Origin: Marinobacter shengliensis
Lineage (GTDB): Bacteria; Pseudomonadota; Gammaproteobacteria; Pseudomonadales; Oleiphilaceae
DNA: 64,000 bases
Direction of reading: 5' to 3'
Assembly (NCBI RefSeq): GCF_003007715.1
Contig: NZ_PXNO01000027.1
Span: 62,001-126,000, forward strand
In this document: in pieces, positions 33,852-45,695 of the stretch
Layout of the letters: the number at the start of each line of letters is the position of its first letter
Numbering within the stretch: the first letter of the stretch is position 1
Program-made: the position numbers and the translations under genes
The notes under the pieces: generated by a model
Told to the model about the DNA's origin: nothing
Database searches by the model: none
Seen by the model: the letters and a program-made list of their open reading frames with translations, nothing else

Positions 33852-36308
33852 ATGCGAGCGACAGTTACTACTCAAAACCGAACTCAACGGGAATCGAACT
33901 TGAAGTCATTGCCCTTGCATCAGCTCTACAAAGCCTGCGTTCTTAAAGATCTGCCATTCAAAACCACCCGGCAACTGGAGCCGCTGGCCGAGATTGTTGG
34001 CCAGAACCGCGCCCAGGAAGCGGTGCGTTTTGCGCTCGCCATGCCCCACGGTGGTTATAACGTGTATGCGGTCGGTCGCAATGGCTTGGGTAAGCGCACC
34101 ATGATGCTCCGGTACCTGGAACACCACGTCGATACCGAACAGCAGAGCCACGACTGGTGTTACGTGGCCAACTTCGACGAGCCACGCAATCCGCGTCTGC
34201 TGCAACTGCCGGCAGGGATGGGTACCCAGCTCAAGCAGGACATGGACAAGCTGATGTCCCGGTTGGTGAAGGTGATTCCCCAGACGTTTGACAGTGACAG
34301 TTTCCTGGAGCGCTCCGAGCACCTCAAGAACGAGTACGGCAAAAAGCAGGAAGACGAGCTCGAGAAAGTCGCCAAGCAGGCGCGGCGCAAGAAAGTCAGC
34401 CTCACGGTAACCACACCGGGTGGCTATCGGCTGGTTGCCATGAATGGTGATGAACCCCACACCGTGGAGAGCTTCCAGGCGCTGACCGACGAGCAGCGTG
34501 ACAAGTTTGAAGACACCATCAACGCCCTTGAAAAGAAGCTCCGCCAGGCCCTTCGCAAGCTGGCCGATTGGGAGCAGGAGTACGCCGAGAAGCAACAGGC
34601 ATTGAACCAGGAAACCCTCGAAGGCATCTCGGGCCACCAGATTGATGAGTTGGTCAAGCGCTACAACGACCAGCCAGACGTGGTTTCCTATCTTGAAGCC
34701 GTTCGCAAAGATCTGGTCGACAACCTGGATATCTTCCTTGAGGACGATGAAGAGCAGGCGGCGATCGCCTACGCCTCACTGGACAAGAAAACGCCCCGGC
34801 GCTACGTGATCAATGTGCTGGTGCACCAGAAAACCAATGAAGTGCCGGTGGTGGTGGAAGACAATCCCACCTACCACAACCTGTTCGGGTACGTGGAGAA
34901 CGTCACGTTCAAAGGCACCGTGTTCACCGACTTCTCCCTGATTCGACCGGGCAGTCTGCACAAGGCCAATGGCGGTTACCTGCTGATGGATGCCATCAAG
35001 GTGCTGGAGCAGCCGTTTGTCTGGGACGGTCTGAAGCGCGCCCTGCGCTCCCGCACCCTGCAGATCAATTCCCTGGAGCGGGAGCTGACGCTTTCAGGGA
35101 CCATTTCCATTGAGCCGGAAGCCGTACCTCTGGATGTTAAAATCGTGCTGTTTGGCGATCGCGAAACCTGGATGCTGCTGCAGGAATACGATTCCGAGTT
35201 TGCCGAGCTGTTCCGGGTGACGGCCGATTTCGAAAACGAGATGTACCGTACCGAGGAGAGCCAGCTGCTGTATGCCAAGTTCATTGCCAGTCTGGTGGTG
35301 GAGAAGAAGCTGCTGCACTGCACCAATAAAGCGGTGGCCCGTATAATCGAGCACAGCGCTCGCATGGCCGAACATCAGAACAGGCTCTCGCTGCATGCAG
35401 CGGACATCGCCAACCTTTTACGGGAATCCGATTTCTGGGCCCGACAGGCGGGTGCCAAACTGATCTCTGAAGTGCACGTTGAGCGCGCGCTGGAGAGTGC
35501 CCGTTACCGTAGCAGCCGTATCCGGGATCATTTTTACGATTCGGTTCGGGACGGCTCCACCCTGGTGACCACAACCGGCACCTGCGTCGGTCAGGTGAAC
35601 GCCTTGTCGGTGCTGTCGACCGGCGGTTTCGAGTTTGGTCTTTCCAACCGGGTAACCGCAACCTGCTACTATGGTGATGGCGGTGTCATGGACATCGAGC
35701 GGGACGTGAAGCTGGGTGGCAATATCCACTCCAAGGGCGTGATGATTCTCAGCTCCTGGCTGGCCTCCCATTTTGCGGTGAATGACCCGATGCACCTGTC
35801 GGCCAGTCTGACCTTCGAGCAGAACTACGGCGAAGTGGACGGCGACAGCGCCTCCCTGGCCGAGCTGTGCGCCTTGATCTCTGCACTGTCTGGTATTCCG
35901 GTGCGGCAGGATCTTGCGATTACCGGCTCGGTGAACCAGTTTGGCGAGGTGCAGCCGATCGGCGGCGTCAACGAAAAGGTCGAAGGCTTTTACGCCACCT
36001 GTGAGCTAAAGGGCGGCCTGACAGGCTCCCAGGGTGTGATTATTCCGGTCACCAACGTGCAGAACCTGATGCTGGACAGCGAAGTGGTCAAGGCATCCAA
36101 GGCGGGCAAATTTGCTGTATACCCGGTTGCCCGTGTGGAGGAGGCCATTACACTGTTGCTTGGCAAACCGGCGGGCAAGGCCGATGACAAAGGCAGGTAC
36201 CCCAAGCAAAGCGTTTTTGGCATTATCCAGCAACGGCTCGAGAAAATGCGGGAACATGAACGGCAGGAACATGCCAGGGACGATCACAAAGATCCGTCCA
36301 TCCACTGA
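33852..36308 (+). CDS. Lon-family (S16) ATP-dependent protease, LonB/YcbZ-like
   Basis: The 818-aa protein is of the soluble Lon-related type with a split AAA part. There is a P-loop-like GRNGLGKRT near 75-83, a coiled-coil-rich middle (about 170-270), and a C-terminal S16 protease domain. The catalytic Ser is in DGDSAS and the Lys in GGVNEKVEGFY, which form the Ser-Lys dyad. It is not the classical Lon, whose N-terminal domain is absent. A start at TTG 33900 would also fit the family N-terminus (LKSLPLHQLYKAC). The ATG 33852 is kept for lack of a better site. Substrates are unknown. Confidence 0.9.
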   Translation: MRATVTTQNRTQRESNLKSLPLHQLYKACVLKDLPFKTTRQLEPLAEIVGQNRAQEAVRFALAMPHGGYNVYAVGRNGLGKRTMMLRYLEHHVDTEQQSHDWCYVANFDEPRNPRLLQLPAGMGTQLKQDMDKLMSRLVKVIPQTFDSDSFLERSEHLKNEYGKKQEDELEKVAKQARRKKVSLTVTTPGGYRLVAMNGDEPHTVESFQALTDEQRDKFEDTINALEKKLRQALRKLADWEQEYAEKQQALNQETLEGISGHQIDELVKRYNDQPDVVSYLEAVRKDLVDNLDIFLEDDEEQAAIAYASLDKKTPRRYVINVLVHQKTNEVPVVVEDNPTYHNLFGYVENVTFKGTVFTDFSLIRPGSLHKANGGYLLMDAIKVLEQPFVWDGLKRALRSRTLQINSLERELTLSGTISIEPEAVPLDVKIVLFGDRETWMLLQEYDSEFAELFRVTADFENEMYRTEESQLLYAKFIASLVVEKKLLHCTNKAVARIIEHSARMAEHQNRLSLHAADIANLLRESDFWARQAGAKLISEVHVERALESARYRSSRIRDHFYDSVRDGSTLVTTTGTCVGQVNALSVLSTGGFEFGLSNRVTATCYYGDGGVMDIERDVKLGGNIHSKGVMILSSWLASHFAVNDPMHLSASLTFEQNYGEVDGDSASLAELCALISALSGIPVRQDLAITGSVNQFGEVQPIGGVNEKVEGFYATCELKGGLTGSQGVIIPVTNVQNLMLDSEVVKASKAGKFAVYPVARVEEAITLLLGKPAGKADDKGRYPKQSVFGIIQQRLEKMREHERQEHARDDHKDPSIH

Positions 36309-36346
36309 CCGGCTCCATAATAAAACGGACAGGAGAAAACAGATCC

Positions 36347-36967
36347 ATGACTGATATCCAGCAGACTGTGTATGTGGTAGAGGACGACGAGGCCGTCCGC
36401 GATTCACTGGAATTGTTGCTGAAATCCGATGGCAAGCCGGTGAAAACCTATGAAAGCGCCGGCTCTTTTCTGGCAGATTATTCTGACCAGATGGCGGGCT
36501 GCATTGTGCTGGATATCCGTATGCCGGGTATGGACGGCATGGAGTTGCAGAAAAAACTCAACGACAAGCATTCGATTCTGCCCATTATCTTCGTGACGGG
36601 GCATGGCGACGTTCCTATGGCTGTCGATGCCATGAAGGAAGGTGCCGTCGACTTTATCCAGAAGCCCTATCGCGAGGAAGCTCTTCTGGAGAAGATCGAG
36701 GCGGCGCTGGAGCAGGATCGTGAGCAGCGGAAATCCCTGGATGAACGCCAGGAGATCGTTCGCCGTATCAAGAGCCTGACACCCCGTGAGCGTGAAATCA
36801 TGGATCGGATGATTGCGGGCCAGGCCAACAAGGTGATCGCCATCGAGCTTGAGATCAGCCAGCGCACCGTTGAGATTCACCGGTCCCGTGTGATGCACAA
36901 GATGGGCACCCATTCATTGGCACATCTGGTGCGTATGGTTCTGTCCGTAAAGGAACTTATCGACTAG
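36347..36967 (+). CDS. FixJ-type response regulator, second pair
   Basis: This 206-aa regulator has receiver acidic residues EDDE (12-15) and phospho-acceptor D56 in VLDIRMPG. The output is a LuxR-type helix-turn-helix (LTPREREIMDRMIAGQANKVIA). AGGAG sits upstream of ATG 36347. It shares about the same architecture as the regulator at 18.9 kb. The hybrid kinase gene follows with about 50 bp between, so this is likely a two-gene signalling operon, placed behind a Lon-type protease gene. Confidence 0.93.
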   Translation: MTDIQQTVYVVEDDEAVRDSLELLLKSDGKPVKTYESAGSFLADYSDQMAGCIVLDIRMPGMDGMELQKKLNDKHSILPIIFVTGHGDVPMAVDAMKEGAVDFIQKPYREEALLEKIEAALEQDREQRKSLDERQEIVRRIKSLTPREREIMDRMIAGQANKVIAIELEISQRTVEIHRSRVMHKMGTHSLAHLVRMVLSVKELID

Positions 36968-37018
36968 GTCTGTCGGTGTCGTCATCATACAATGACGTTT
37001 TTAACCGGCCATGTTTCT

Positions 37019-38584
37019 ATGACTGAAGTTGTCAGTGAGAACTCCGAGGTGACGGTTCTGCTGGTTGATGACAACCCGCAGAACCTGAAAGTCCTCTACG
37101 AGACCCTGAAAGACAAAGGCTACCGGCTTCTGATCGCCAACGAAGGCGAGAAAGCATTGGACCTTGCCCACCGCCATCATCCGGAAGTGATTCTGCTGGA
37201 TATCATGATGCCGGAAATGGACGGCTATGAGGTGTGTGAGCGCCTGAAAGCCGATCCGGAAACTTCAGATTGTGCCGTTGTATTCCTGTCAGCCCTGGAC
37301 GACCTGCAGGCCAAGGTGAAAGGCTTCAGCCTGGGTGGTGCAGACTACATCTCCAAGCCATTCCAGTCCCTGGAAGTGATTGCAAGGGTTAAAACCCACG
37401 CCCAGGTGATTCGCCTCGAGCGGGAACTCCAGGCCCGGAACCGCGAGCTGCAGAGCGATCAGGCGCGCATCCTGAACTCCATCAGCGAGGGTATCTACGG
37501 CCTGGACGAGAACGGCATCATCGAATTTGCCAATCCCGCAGCCGCCATGATTATGGGATGCCCGGCGGAAGACCTGATCGGCAAGAGTTTTTTTGAACTG
37601 CACTTTTCGACGGCGGCGGAGTGCCAGGACAGCCTGCCGGTGATGGCCACCTGCCGGCAAGGTGTGGCGGAAAACCAGCGTGATATCCGGCTGTTGCGTG
37701 CCGATGGCAGCGGTTTCCCGGCGGAGTATCGTTCCACGCCCAAGCTGGATGACGGCGAGCTGCATGGCGCGGTGGTTGTGTTCCGGGATATTACCGTGGA
37801 ACTGGATAACGAACTGGCCCTGGAAGAAGCGCGGGCACTGGTCCAGGAACAACGGGATCAACTGGCCCACACATCACGCCTGACCACCATGGGTGAGATG
37901 GCCGCAGGGTTTGCCCACGAGGTCAACCAACCGCTGACCGCTATCACCAATTATGCCCGGGTGTCCAAGCGCATGATGGCCAAGGAGCAACCAGACCTTG
38001 TGTTGCTTCAGGAAACCCTCGACAAGATCGAAGCCCAGTCGCACCGGGCCAGTGAGATTATTCGCCGCATCCGACGGTTCATGAAGAAGCCTGCCACTGG
38101 TAAGGAAGTCCTGTCTGTTCCGGTGCTGCTGGAGGATACACGGCAGTTTGCGGAAGTGGATATGAGGAACAACGAGGGCGGTATTGATGTCCGCGTTGAA
38201 GATGACCTGCCAGACGTACTGGCGGACCCGGTTCAGGTGCAGCAGGTTGCCCTTAACCTGATCCGTAACGCCCTTGAAGCCACTCGCAGTGCCGAATCAT
38301 CCACGCCTGTGGAAGTTAGCGCCCGCCGATGCGGTGACCAGTGTGTGCGCATTCAGGTGCTCGATCATGGGGTGGGTGTGCCGGAGGATGCCGAGGAAAA
38401 GCTGTTTCATCCCTTCTACACCACCAAGGATGAAGGCATGGGCATTGGTCTGGCCACCTGCCGGTCCCTGATTCAGGCCCAGGGTGGCGACATTGGCTAT
38501 GAGCGTCCGGAAGAGGGTGGTGCCTGCTTCTACTTCACGCTGCCTGTTGCCAATGCTGAGGGGAAGCCCTGCGCAGTAGATTGA
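37019..38584 (+). CDS. Hybrid sensor: receiver + PAS + histidine kinase
   Basis: The 521-aa protein has an N-terminal receiver domain (acidic DD at 17-18, phospho-acceptor D61 in LLDIMMPEMDG), a PAS domain (about 140-270), and a kinase core with H300 in GFAHEVNQPL and G-boxes near DHGVGVP and GMGIGLATC. It has no membrane helix. With an input receiver rather than an output one, it may be driven by another kinase. I start at ATG 37019. An in-frame ATG at 36992 is an alternative, and neither has a clear ribosome site. It pairs with the FixJ-like regulator upstream and is a distant relative of the kinase at 19.5 kb. Confidence 0.9.
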   Translation: MTEVVSENSEVTVLLVDDNPQNLKVLYETLKDKGYRLLIANEGEKALDLAHRHHPEVILLDIMMPEMDGYEVCERLKADPETSDCAVVFLSALDDLQAKVKGFSLGGADYISKPFQSLEVIARVKTHAQVIRLERELQARNRELQSDQARILNSISEGIYGLDENGIIEFANPAAAMIMGCPAEDLIGKSFFELHFSTAAECQDSLPVMATCRQGVAENQRDIRLLRADGSGFPAEYRSTPKLDDGELHGAVVVFRDITVELDNELALEEARALVQEQRDQLAHTSRLTTMGEMAAGFAHEVNQPLTAITNYARVSKRMMAKEQPDLVLLQETLDKIEAQSHRASEIIRRIRRFMKKPATGKEVLSVPVLLEDTRQFAEVDMRNNEGGIDVRVEDDLPDVLADPVQVQQVALNLIRNALEATRSAESSTPVEVSARRCGDQCVRIQVLDHGVGVPEDAEEKLFHPFYTTKDEGMGIGLATCRSLIQAQGGDIGYERPEEGGACFYFTLPVANAEGKPCAVD

Positions 38585-38631
38585 GCATTGATCTGGCGTC
38601 GAGCGGCCAGATCGATGCGTTTATCCCGCCG

Positions 38632-39504
38632 TTATAGCCATTCAATACGACCACTCAGGTGTGGCGCATCGCCTTTGCTGTTCAGGAGCTGGTAATCCCA
38701 GGCGTCGCTGGCGGTCTGCCAGTTCAGTTGGGCGGTGCCGGGCAGAAACAGGGGTTTCTTGAACTGACAGCTCACCCGCACCGGGCCGGAATGCCAGTCG
38801 GCCTGCTGTTCCAGTAATGACAGCGCCCGGGCTTTGCTCCACATGCCGTGGGCAATGGCCCTTGGGAAGCCAAAGGCTTTGGCACTCAAAGCGTGCATGT
38901 GAATCGGGTTGCGGTCCCCGGATACCTGGCCGTACCGTCGCCCAAGGTTCTCCGGTGCCGTAATAGACTCGCTGAACGGATAGGTTTCGAGTTTGGGCGG
39001 TTGCGCTTTTGGCTTGCCACTTTCTGCATTTGCCATCCGGAACAGGTTGGTGCTTACCTCCTCCCAGATCAGCCGGCCCGCAGAGCGCGCTTCGGTGATC
39101 AGGTCGAACTCGATGCCGCGCTCCGTGCTTTGCTGATTGCCCAACGTAACCCGGATATCCAGGTTTTCGCCGGTCTGGATGGGTCGGTGTTGGGTGATGG
39201 TGTTGCGCAGATGCACAAGGCCCAGCAGGGGCAGTGGAAACCGTTTGTCGGTCAGCAATTTCAGGTGCAGCGGGAAAGCAAGGATGTGCGGCCAGGTCAT
39301 GGGCAGGGTGGAGCCAGGCTTGAATCCGCACACGTTCAGATAGCGGGACAACATCGGCGTATCTGTAGCCACGCCCAGCAGCTCAGCCTGCAATTCCGGA
39401 ATTTTTGTGTTGGCACCGGGCTTGTGTGATTTGGGCAGCAGTGCTCTGCCGAACATGGGCAGCAGAGAGGGTGGGGTGCTGCGATAAATCAGTGGTTCTG
39501 TCAT
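38632..39504 (-). CDS. MaoC-like hydratase/dehydratase
   Basis: This is an enoyl-CoA hydratase-like hot-dog-fold protein, 290 aa, about the size of a two-domain MaoC protein. The second half carries the catalytic phrase SGDRNPIHMHALSAKAFGFPRAIAHGMW with the Asp and His pair of the MaoC motif. The start is ATG 39504 with GGGAG upstream; a longer frame to 39729 covers the divergent promoter. The AraC-type regulator next door is transcribed divergently (247 bp apart) and may control it. Role in fatty-acid or polyhydroxyalkanoate metabolism is the usual reading. Confidence 0.88.
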   Translation of the reverse strand: MTEPLIYRSTPPSLLPMFGRALLPKSHKPGANTKIPELQAELLGVATDTPMLSRYLNVCGFKPGSTLPMTWPHILAFPLHLKLLTDKRFPLPLLGLVHLRNTITQHRPIQTGENLDIRVTLGNQQSTERGIEFDLITEARSAGRLIWEEVSTNLFRMANAESGKPKAQPPKLETYPFSESITAPENLGRRYGQVSGDRNPIHMHALSAKAFGFPRAIAHGMWSKARALSLLEQQADWHSGPVRVSCQFKKPLFLPGTAQLNWQTASDAWDYQLLNSKGDAPHLSGRIEWL

Positions 39505-39751
39505 GGTATTCATCTCCCTTGTTGGCCTGCTCGGCCGGGTAATTTCCCGTGAATCAGTAACGTAATTACCGATTTTCTCTACATTCTGGTACAACTGTGC
39601 GTCTGTGGCCTGATATGCTCTAATGTAAGACGAAAGTCGTGGCGGCCTCGCAGTCTGGCAAACCCCTCCAGATCGGGCATTGACCCGCCGTGCCATGAGC
39701 ACTGTCCGGTGGGTCAAAGTAGTAACCATATAAATAAAATAGCGGGATACT

Positions 39752-40783
39752 ATGCAGGAACTACGTGATGCGGGCGTGATGTTGCGCCTGATTTATGAGG
39801 CGATGAAGAAAAAGGGTATCGATACCGATGCCATATTCAGCCGCCTCGGCGTTGACGAGAACTACGTCTACACAGACCAGCTTCGCACTCCCCACAGCGC
39901 CCAGCTTTACTTCTGGCAGGTGGTGGAGGATGTCTCCGGCGACCCGGACATAGGCCTGCACCTGGGGCCGCTGTTGCCCGCCTACAAGGGCCAGGTTCTC
40001 GAATACCTGTTTCTCAGCAGCCCAACCTTCGGAGAGGGACTGCGCCGGGCTCAGAACTATCAGCGCTTGCTGAGCGATGCCGCCAATACCGATTTCTTCA
40101 TTGAAGGCGAAGAAGCCTGCATGGTGCTGGACGCCGCCTCCGATGAGATTCGCAAGCTCAAGCACTTCAATGAATGTTTCGTACAGGGGCTGATTACCTT
40201 CTTCAAGTCCATCACCGATGGCAACTTCTACCCATCACGAATCGAGTTCGAGCACGGGCGCGAGCAGGGGGCCGAGCACGTGCGCGAGGTTCTGGGTTGT
40301 AACGTGGTTTTTGGCGCAGAAGAAAACCGGTTGTATTTCCCCGCTGCGATGCTGTCCCACGCCTCTCCCCACGCCGAACCGGAACTGTTGGCGCTGCACG
40401 AGCGCTTTGCCAGTGAACAGGTGGCGCGGCTAGAGAAAAAAGACATTGTCGGTCAGGTGGAGCGCATCATCGCCGAGCTGCTGGACAGCGGCGAGGTGAC
40501 CCTGGATGCCGTTGCGGAACGGCTGGGTATCAAACCAAGAACCTTGCGCACCCGGCTCACCGAGGCGGAAACCAGCTTCAACCAGGTGCTGGCGGATTTC
40601 CGCTATCGACTGGCGCGGCAGCTCCTTGCGACCACCGATGAGTCCATTGATGAAATTGTGTACCTCACCGGTTTTTCCGAACCCAGTACGTTCTACCGGG
40701 CCTTCAAGCGCTGGTCTGGTATGACGCCCATCGAATACCGGAAAACGGCCCAGGGCAAGGATGCCATGGTTGACGCCATGTAA
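39752..40783 (+). CDS. AraC-family transcriptional regulator
   Basis: The 343-aa protein has an N-terminal sensing domain of the arabinose-binding-like type (about 10-200) and an AraC double helix-turn-helix at the C-terminus (about 240-335, with PSTFYRAFKRWSGMTPIEYRK). It is divergent from the MaoC-like gene. The other AraC-type gene at 41.0-42.05 kb is of similar length and domain plan, and both stand beside lipid-related genes. An inducer cannot be told. Confidence 0.92.
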   Translation: MQELRDAGVMLRLIYEAMKKKGIDTDAIFSRLGVDENYVYTDQLRTPHSAQLYFWQVVEDVSGDPDIGLHLGPLLPAYKGQVLEYLFLSSPTFGEGLRRAQNYQRLLSDAANTDFFIEGEEACMVLDAASDEIRKLKHFNECFVQGLITFFKSITDGNFYPSRIEFEHGREQGAEHVREVLGCNVVFGAEENRLYFPAAMLSHASPHAEPELLALHERFASEQVARLEKKDIVGQVERIIAELLDSGEVTLDAVAERLGIKPRTLRTRLTEAETSFNQVLADFRYRLARQLLATTDESIDEIVYLTGFSEPSTFYRAFKRWSGMTPIEYRKTAQGKDAMVDAM

Positions 40784-40824
40784 CCGGGGGTTTGGAAAAA
40801 TCTGAAAAAAGTTCAGTAAAAGCG

Positions 40825-40852
40825 TTGACATAAACGGGGGCCTCTTTATAAT
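40825..40852 (+). promoter_or_regulatory. Consensus promoter of the tRNA gene
   Basis: TTGACA (40825-40830) and TATAAT (40847-40852) are separated by 16 bp and followed by a GC-rich discriminator (GCGCC), a classical stable-RNA promoter. The tRNA starts about 54 bp downstream of the -10 box. Confidence 0.93.
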
Positions 40853-40905
40853 GCGCCCTCGTTGTCACCGAGCAGTCAGCAAACAGGCTGTTAGGCAGCA
40901 AACGC

Positions 40906-40982
40906 GGAGCGGTAGTTCAGTTGGTTAGAATACCGGCCTGTCACGCCGGGGGTCGCGGGTTCGAGTCCCGTCCGCTCCGCCA
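40906..40982 (+). tRNA. tRNA-Asp (anticodon GTC)
   Basis: The 77-nt sequence folds as a cloverleaf. The acceptor GGAGCGG pairs with CCGCTCC, followed by G and an encoded CCA. The anticodon loop is CTGTCAC with a GCCGG-type stem, and the T-loop is GTTCGAG. It closely resembles E. coli tRNA-Asp. A single copy is seen, with no rRNA genes nearby. Confidence 0.97.
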
Positions 40983-41006
40983 TTTTATCCCCCCCCTTGC
41001 GTTACC

Positions 41007-42050
41007 TTAGTTACTTCCCTTGATGTGTTTCCGGTATTCTCCCGGGCTTATGCCATACCAGCGCCGATAGGCCTTGTGGAAGGCTGGTGGGTTCGCGAAT
41101 CCCAATAGCCAGGCGATTTCCGAAAGCGAACTGTTGGTCTCCTGCAAATAGTCTTGTGCCAGTTGTCGTCGAGTGTTATCCAGCAACTCCCGAAAGCCGG
41201 TTCCCTCACTGGCAAGCTGTCGTTGCAGTGTCCAGGGTGTTGTTCCCAGTCGGTTGGCCAGGGTTTCAATAGTGGGTGTTTCTCCCCGCAATAACGGCGT
41301 CATCAGGTACCGGGCCCTGTCAGCCACACTCCAGCCTTTGCGAATCTGCTGCAGCTCCTGTTCACACCAGGAGGTCAGTTTTTCGTGCATACCTTGGTGC
41401 GCCTGGCTCGGTGCCTGAAGCCAAATGCTCTCCTTCACGCGAATCGAGTTTTCCTTCGCGCCGAATTCCACGGGGCAACGAAACCAGCTCTCGAATACCT
41501 CGTCCAGTCCGATCGAGGGGTACTCAATACGCACCCGTTCCAGGATGTCGTAGCGGCCGGTCATGTGTCTGATCAGTTGGGTCCAGGCGGCAAGGATGGA
41601 GTCCACCACAAAGTAGTTGTACTGGTTGTATGGACTGATCGAATAGAAACAGGCCTTACGATGTTCAGCCGCCAGACTTGGCTCGCCTCTGGAGTTCCGG
41701 CTGCTTAGCAGCGCATACCGTATCAGTGTGGCAAGGGACTGGTGTACGGAACCGGCGGTTTCTGCGGCCAGGCCGGCAATGCCGGCGTCGATGGGGCGGG
41801 TCAGGGCGCCCATGCGCAGGCCCAGGGCGGGGTTGCCCGTTGTGGCGATGGCAGCCTGGCCCAGGCGCATGAACCTCGGAATGCTGATGCGTCCTTCCGG
41901 CGCGGCCAGCTCAGGGTCGTTCAGATGGAACTGGGATTTCAGCTTTTCGGCATCGCCTCCCTCGGCCTCAGTGGCACGCAGCAACACGGAAGCATAGAGC
42001 AGGCTGATGTCGCCCAGCGAATTCTGGTTGGGTCTGGATGCATCGGTCAT
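41007..42050 (-). CDS. AraC-family transcriptional regulator
   Basis: This is a second regulator of the AraC type with an N-terminal arabinose-binding-like domain and a C-terminal helix-turn-helix (LSEIAWLLGFANPPAFHKAYRRWYGISPGEYRK near the end). I take the ATG at 42050 (MTDASRPNQ, 347 aa). The frame to 42287 is too long and would overlap the divergent fadH gene. It is divergent from the dienoyl-CoA reductase and is likely its regulator. The intergenic region (42051-42189) holds T- and A-rich stretches but no clear operator that I can point to. Confidence 0.9.
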   Translation of the reverse strand: MTDASRPNQNSLGDISLLYASVLLRATEAEGGDAEKLKSQFHLNDPELAAPEGRISIPRFMRLGQAAIATTGNPALGLRMGALTRPIDAGIAGLAAETAGSVHQSLATLIRYALLSSRNSRGEPSLAAEHRKACFYSISPYNQYNYFVVDSILAAWTQLIRHMTGRYDILERVRIEYPSIGLDEVFESWFRCPVEFGAKENSIRVKESIWLQAPSQAHQGMHEKLTSWCEQELQQIRKGWSVADRARYLMTPLLRGETPTIETLANRLGTTPWTLQRQLASEGTGFRELLDNTRRQLAQDYLQETNSSLSEIAWLLGFANPPAFHKAYRRWYGISPGEYRKHIKGSN

Positions 42051-42126
42051 GATCGTATTATCGGTGTAATCCGGGGATAATAAAATGTTCTTTTTGGATA
42101 TTGTTGCGCTGGCGGGAGCTGGGTAG

Positions 42127-44253
<2,127 letters not shown>

Positions 44254-44392
44254 TCACAAAACGTTGCAGTTTTTCTCTGTGTTTCGGTTAAGGTCTGGCT
44301 AGACTATGGAGGTGAAGCGCGGGAGGGGGATGGAACTCTCTTCCCGCATCGGGCGTCCATAACAAGAGTTTTCCGAAGCATGGAGAAAGTGA

Positions 44393-45622
44393 ATGGTTAA
44401 TGCCGGGCAGGCAGCCGACGGGTATTCGGCGGTTTTCTTTATGGAGGGGAGTCAGGTGGCCCGGCAGATGCGGTTGTCTGAATTCGGCGCGTTTCTGGAC
44501 GGCTATGTTGGCCTGTCTGATCTTGCCGAGACAGATGTTCGGGCGGTGCTGGTCAACCTTTCACCGGAGTTGACGGTTCGGTCGCTGGTTTTCTTCCGCA
44601 TCTGGTTTGATGACGAGGGGCGGGCCGACAGCCACTGGAATGTGCCTATCGAGGCGTTGGCAGAGAAAGGCGCCAAGGGGCCAGATATGGGCGGTGGTGC
44701 TATCCGGCTGGTTTGCCGGAGTCAGTGCCCTGATCCGGCATTTGCCGAGGAACTCTGGGACCCGGACATGACGCCGGGTAGTAACCACTTCCAGTTGATC
44801 CGCAAAGCGGTTGAAGCCAATACGTTGCGTTTCCAGAAAGTGGAACCGGAAGAAGAGAATATTCCGGTTCTGACCACGGCGAGTGTGGAGCAGCCAGTAG
44901 AGGATAACCGTGACCGGGCCCGCGTTGCCCAGATCCTCCGTGAACAGCGGCTCAGAATCAAAACCCTCCAAAGTGTGCACCGGGACTCCCTGGCTGACCT
45001 CCAGCGCGAGCATCGCCTCGAAATGCAGGCTTTGCGCAGCGAAATGTCAGATCTGGAACAGCGATACGAGCGCACCCGGATCAGCAATGAACAACTCAAA
45101 CAGCGCCTGGCTCAGCGCAACGAACAATATCTCTCCATGCAGGAAAAAATGGCGGAGGGCGACGCCCGCCAGCGTAAGGACGTTCATGCTGACGCCGAGA
45201 CCGTTCTGCTACATGAACAGCTGGAGCGCAAGCAAAGGGAGCTGGAGCTTCGGGATGACAAAATTGTTGCCCTTGAGCAGGAAAACCACGAGCTTCGCCA
45301 CCAGGTACCACCCGAGGATTCGCTGCTGGAACAGTTGCAGAGCCAGTCCGTATTCCTGGTTGCCTATCATCCCGGCGTGGGCCATATCACACTGCCTTAC
45401 GACGATATCGATACCTATTTTGGCAACCCGGTGGCCTATGCCGCCGAGCGTTGCGGTATGAACGAGCCGGCCTACAAAGACTGGCTGGCACACTACGAAC
45501 ACCCGGTTTGCCGCCACGTGGATAGTGACGGAAATGCCTGCGGTGAGCCGATCATGCGGGTAACCCAGCCGGCGGAATTCCAGCCAGGGGTAGATGATCA
45601 TTGCGAGCAGCACCGGTCCTGA
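44393..45622 (+). CDS. Hypothetical protein with long coiled coil and C-terminal Cys/His cluster
   Basis: I do not recognise the family. The 409-aa protein has a globular N-terminal part (about 1-160), a charged coiled coil (about 180-305, rich in E, R, Q and L) and a C-terminal domain with possible zinc-binding residues (HPVCRHVDSDGNACGEPI and CEQH at the end). It has no signal peptide or membrane segment. It lies upstream of nadK with about 70 bp between. Cytoplasmic scaffolding or DNA-associated roles are only guesses. Codon use looks native. Confidence 0.75.
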   Translation: MVNAGQAADGYSAVFFMEGSQVARQMRLSEFGAFLDGYVGLSDLAETDVRAVLVNLSPELTVRSLVFFRIWFDDEGRADSHWNVPIEALAEKGAKGPDMGGGAIRLVCRSQCPDPAFAEELWDPDMTPGSNHFQLIRKAVEANTLRFQKVEPEEENIPVLTTASVEQPVEDNRDRARVAQILREQRLRIKTLQSVHRDSLADLQREHRLEMQALRSEMSDLEQRYERTRISNEQLKQRLAQRNEQYLSMQEKMAEGDARQRKDVHADAETVLLHEQLERKQRELELRDDKIVALEQENHELRHQVPPEDSLLEQLQSQSVFLVAYHPGVGHITLPYDDIDTYFGNPVAYAAERCGMNEPAYKDWLAHYEHPVCRHVDSDGNACGEPIMRVTQPAEFQPGVDDHCEQHRS

Positions 45623-45669
45623 CGCGGATCTTTTTTCAGTATCTGCCTGAGATTCGTTAAACTGTGGCT

Positions 45670-45687
45670 CTGTTCGTTACAGAACAG
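45670..45687. promoter_or_regulatory. CTGTTC/GAACAG palindrome overlapping the nadK ribosome site
   Basis: CTGTTC-GTTACA-GAACAG is a perfect 6-bp inverted repeat with 6-bp spacer. The right half partly covers the AGGAGG ribosome site, so it may act as an operator or as an RNA hairpin. The spacing does not match LexA of this group. Confidence 0.35.
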
Positions 45688-45695
45688 GAGGGGCC

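Noticed and set aside
45670..45687. LexA-box reading of CTGTTCGTTACAG near nadK
   Set aside because: The spacing is CTGT-N5-ACAG rather than N8, so it does not fit the SOS box seen at recA.
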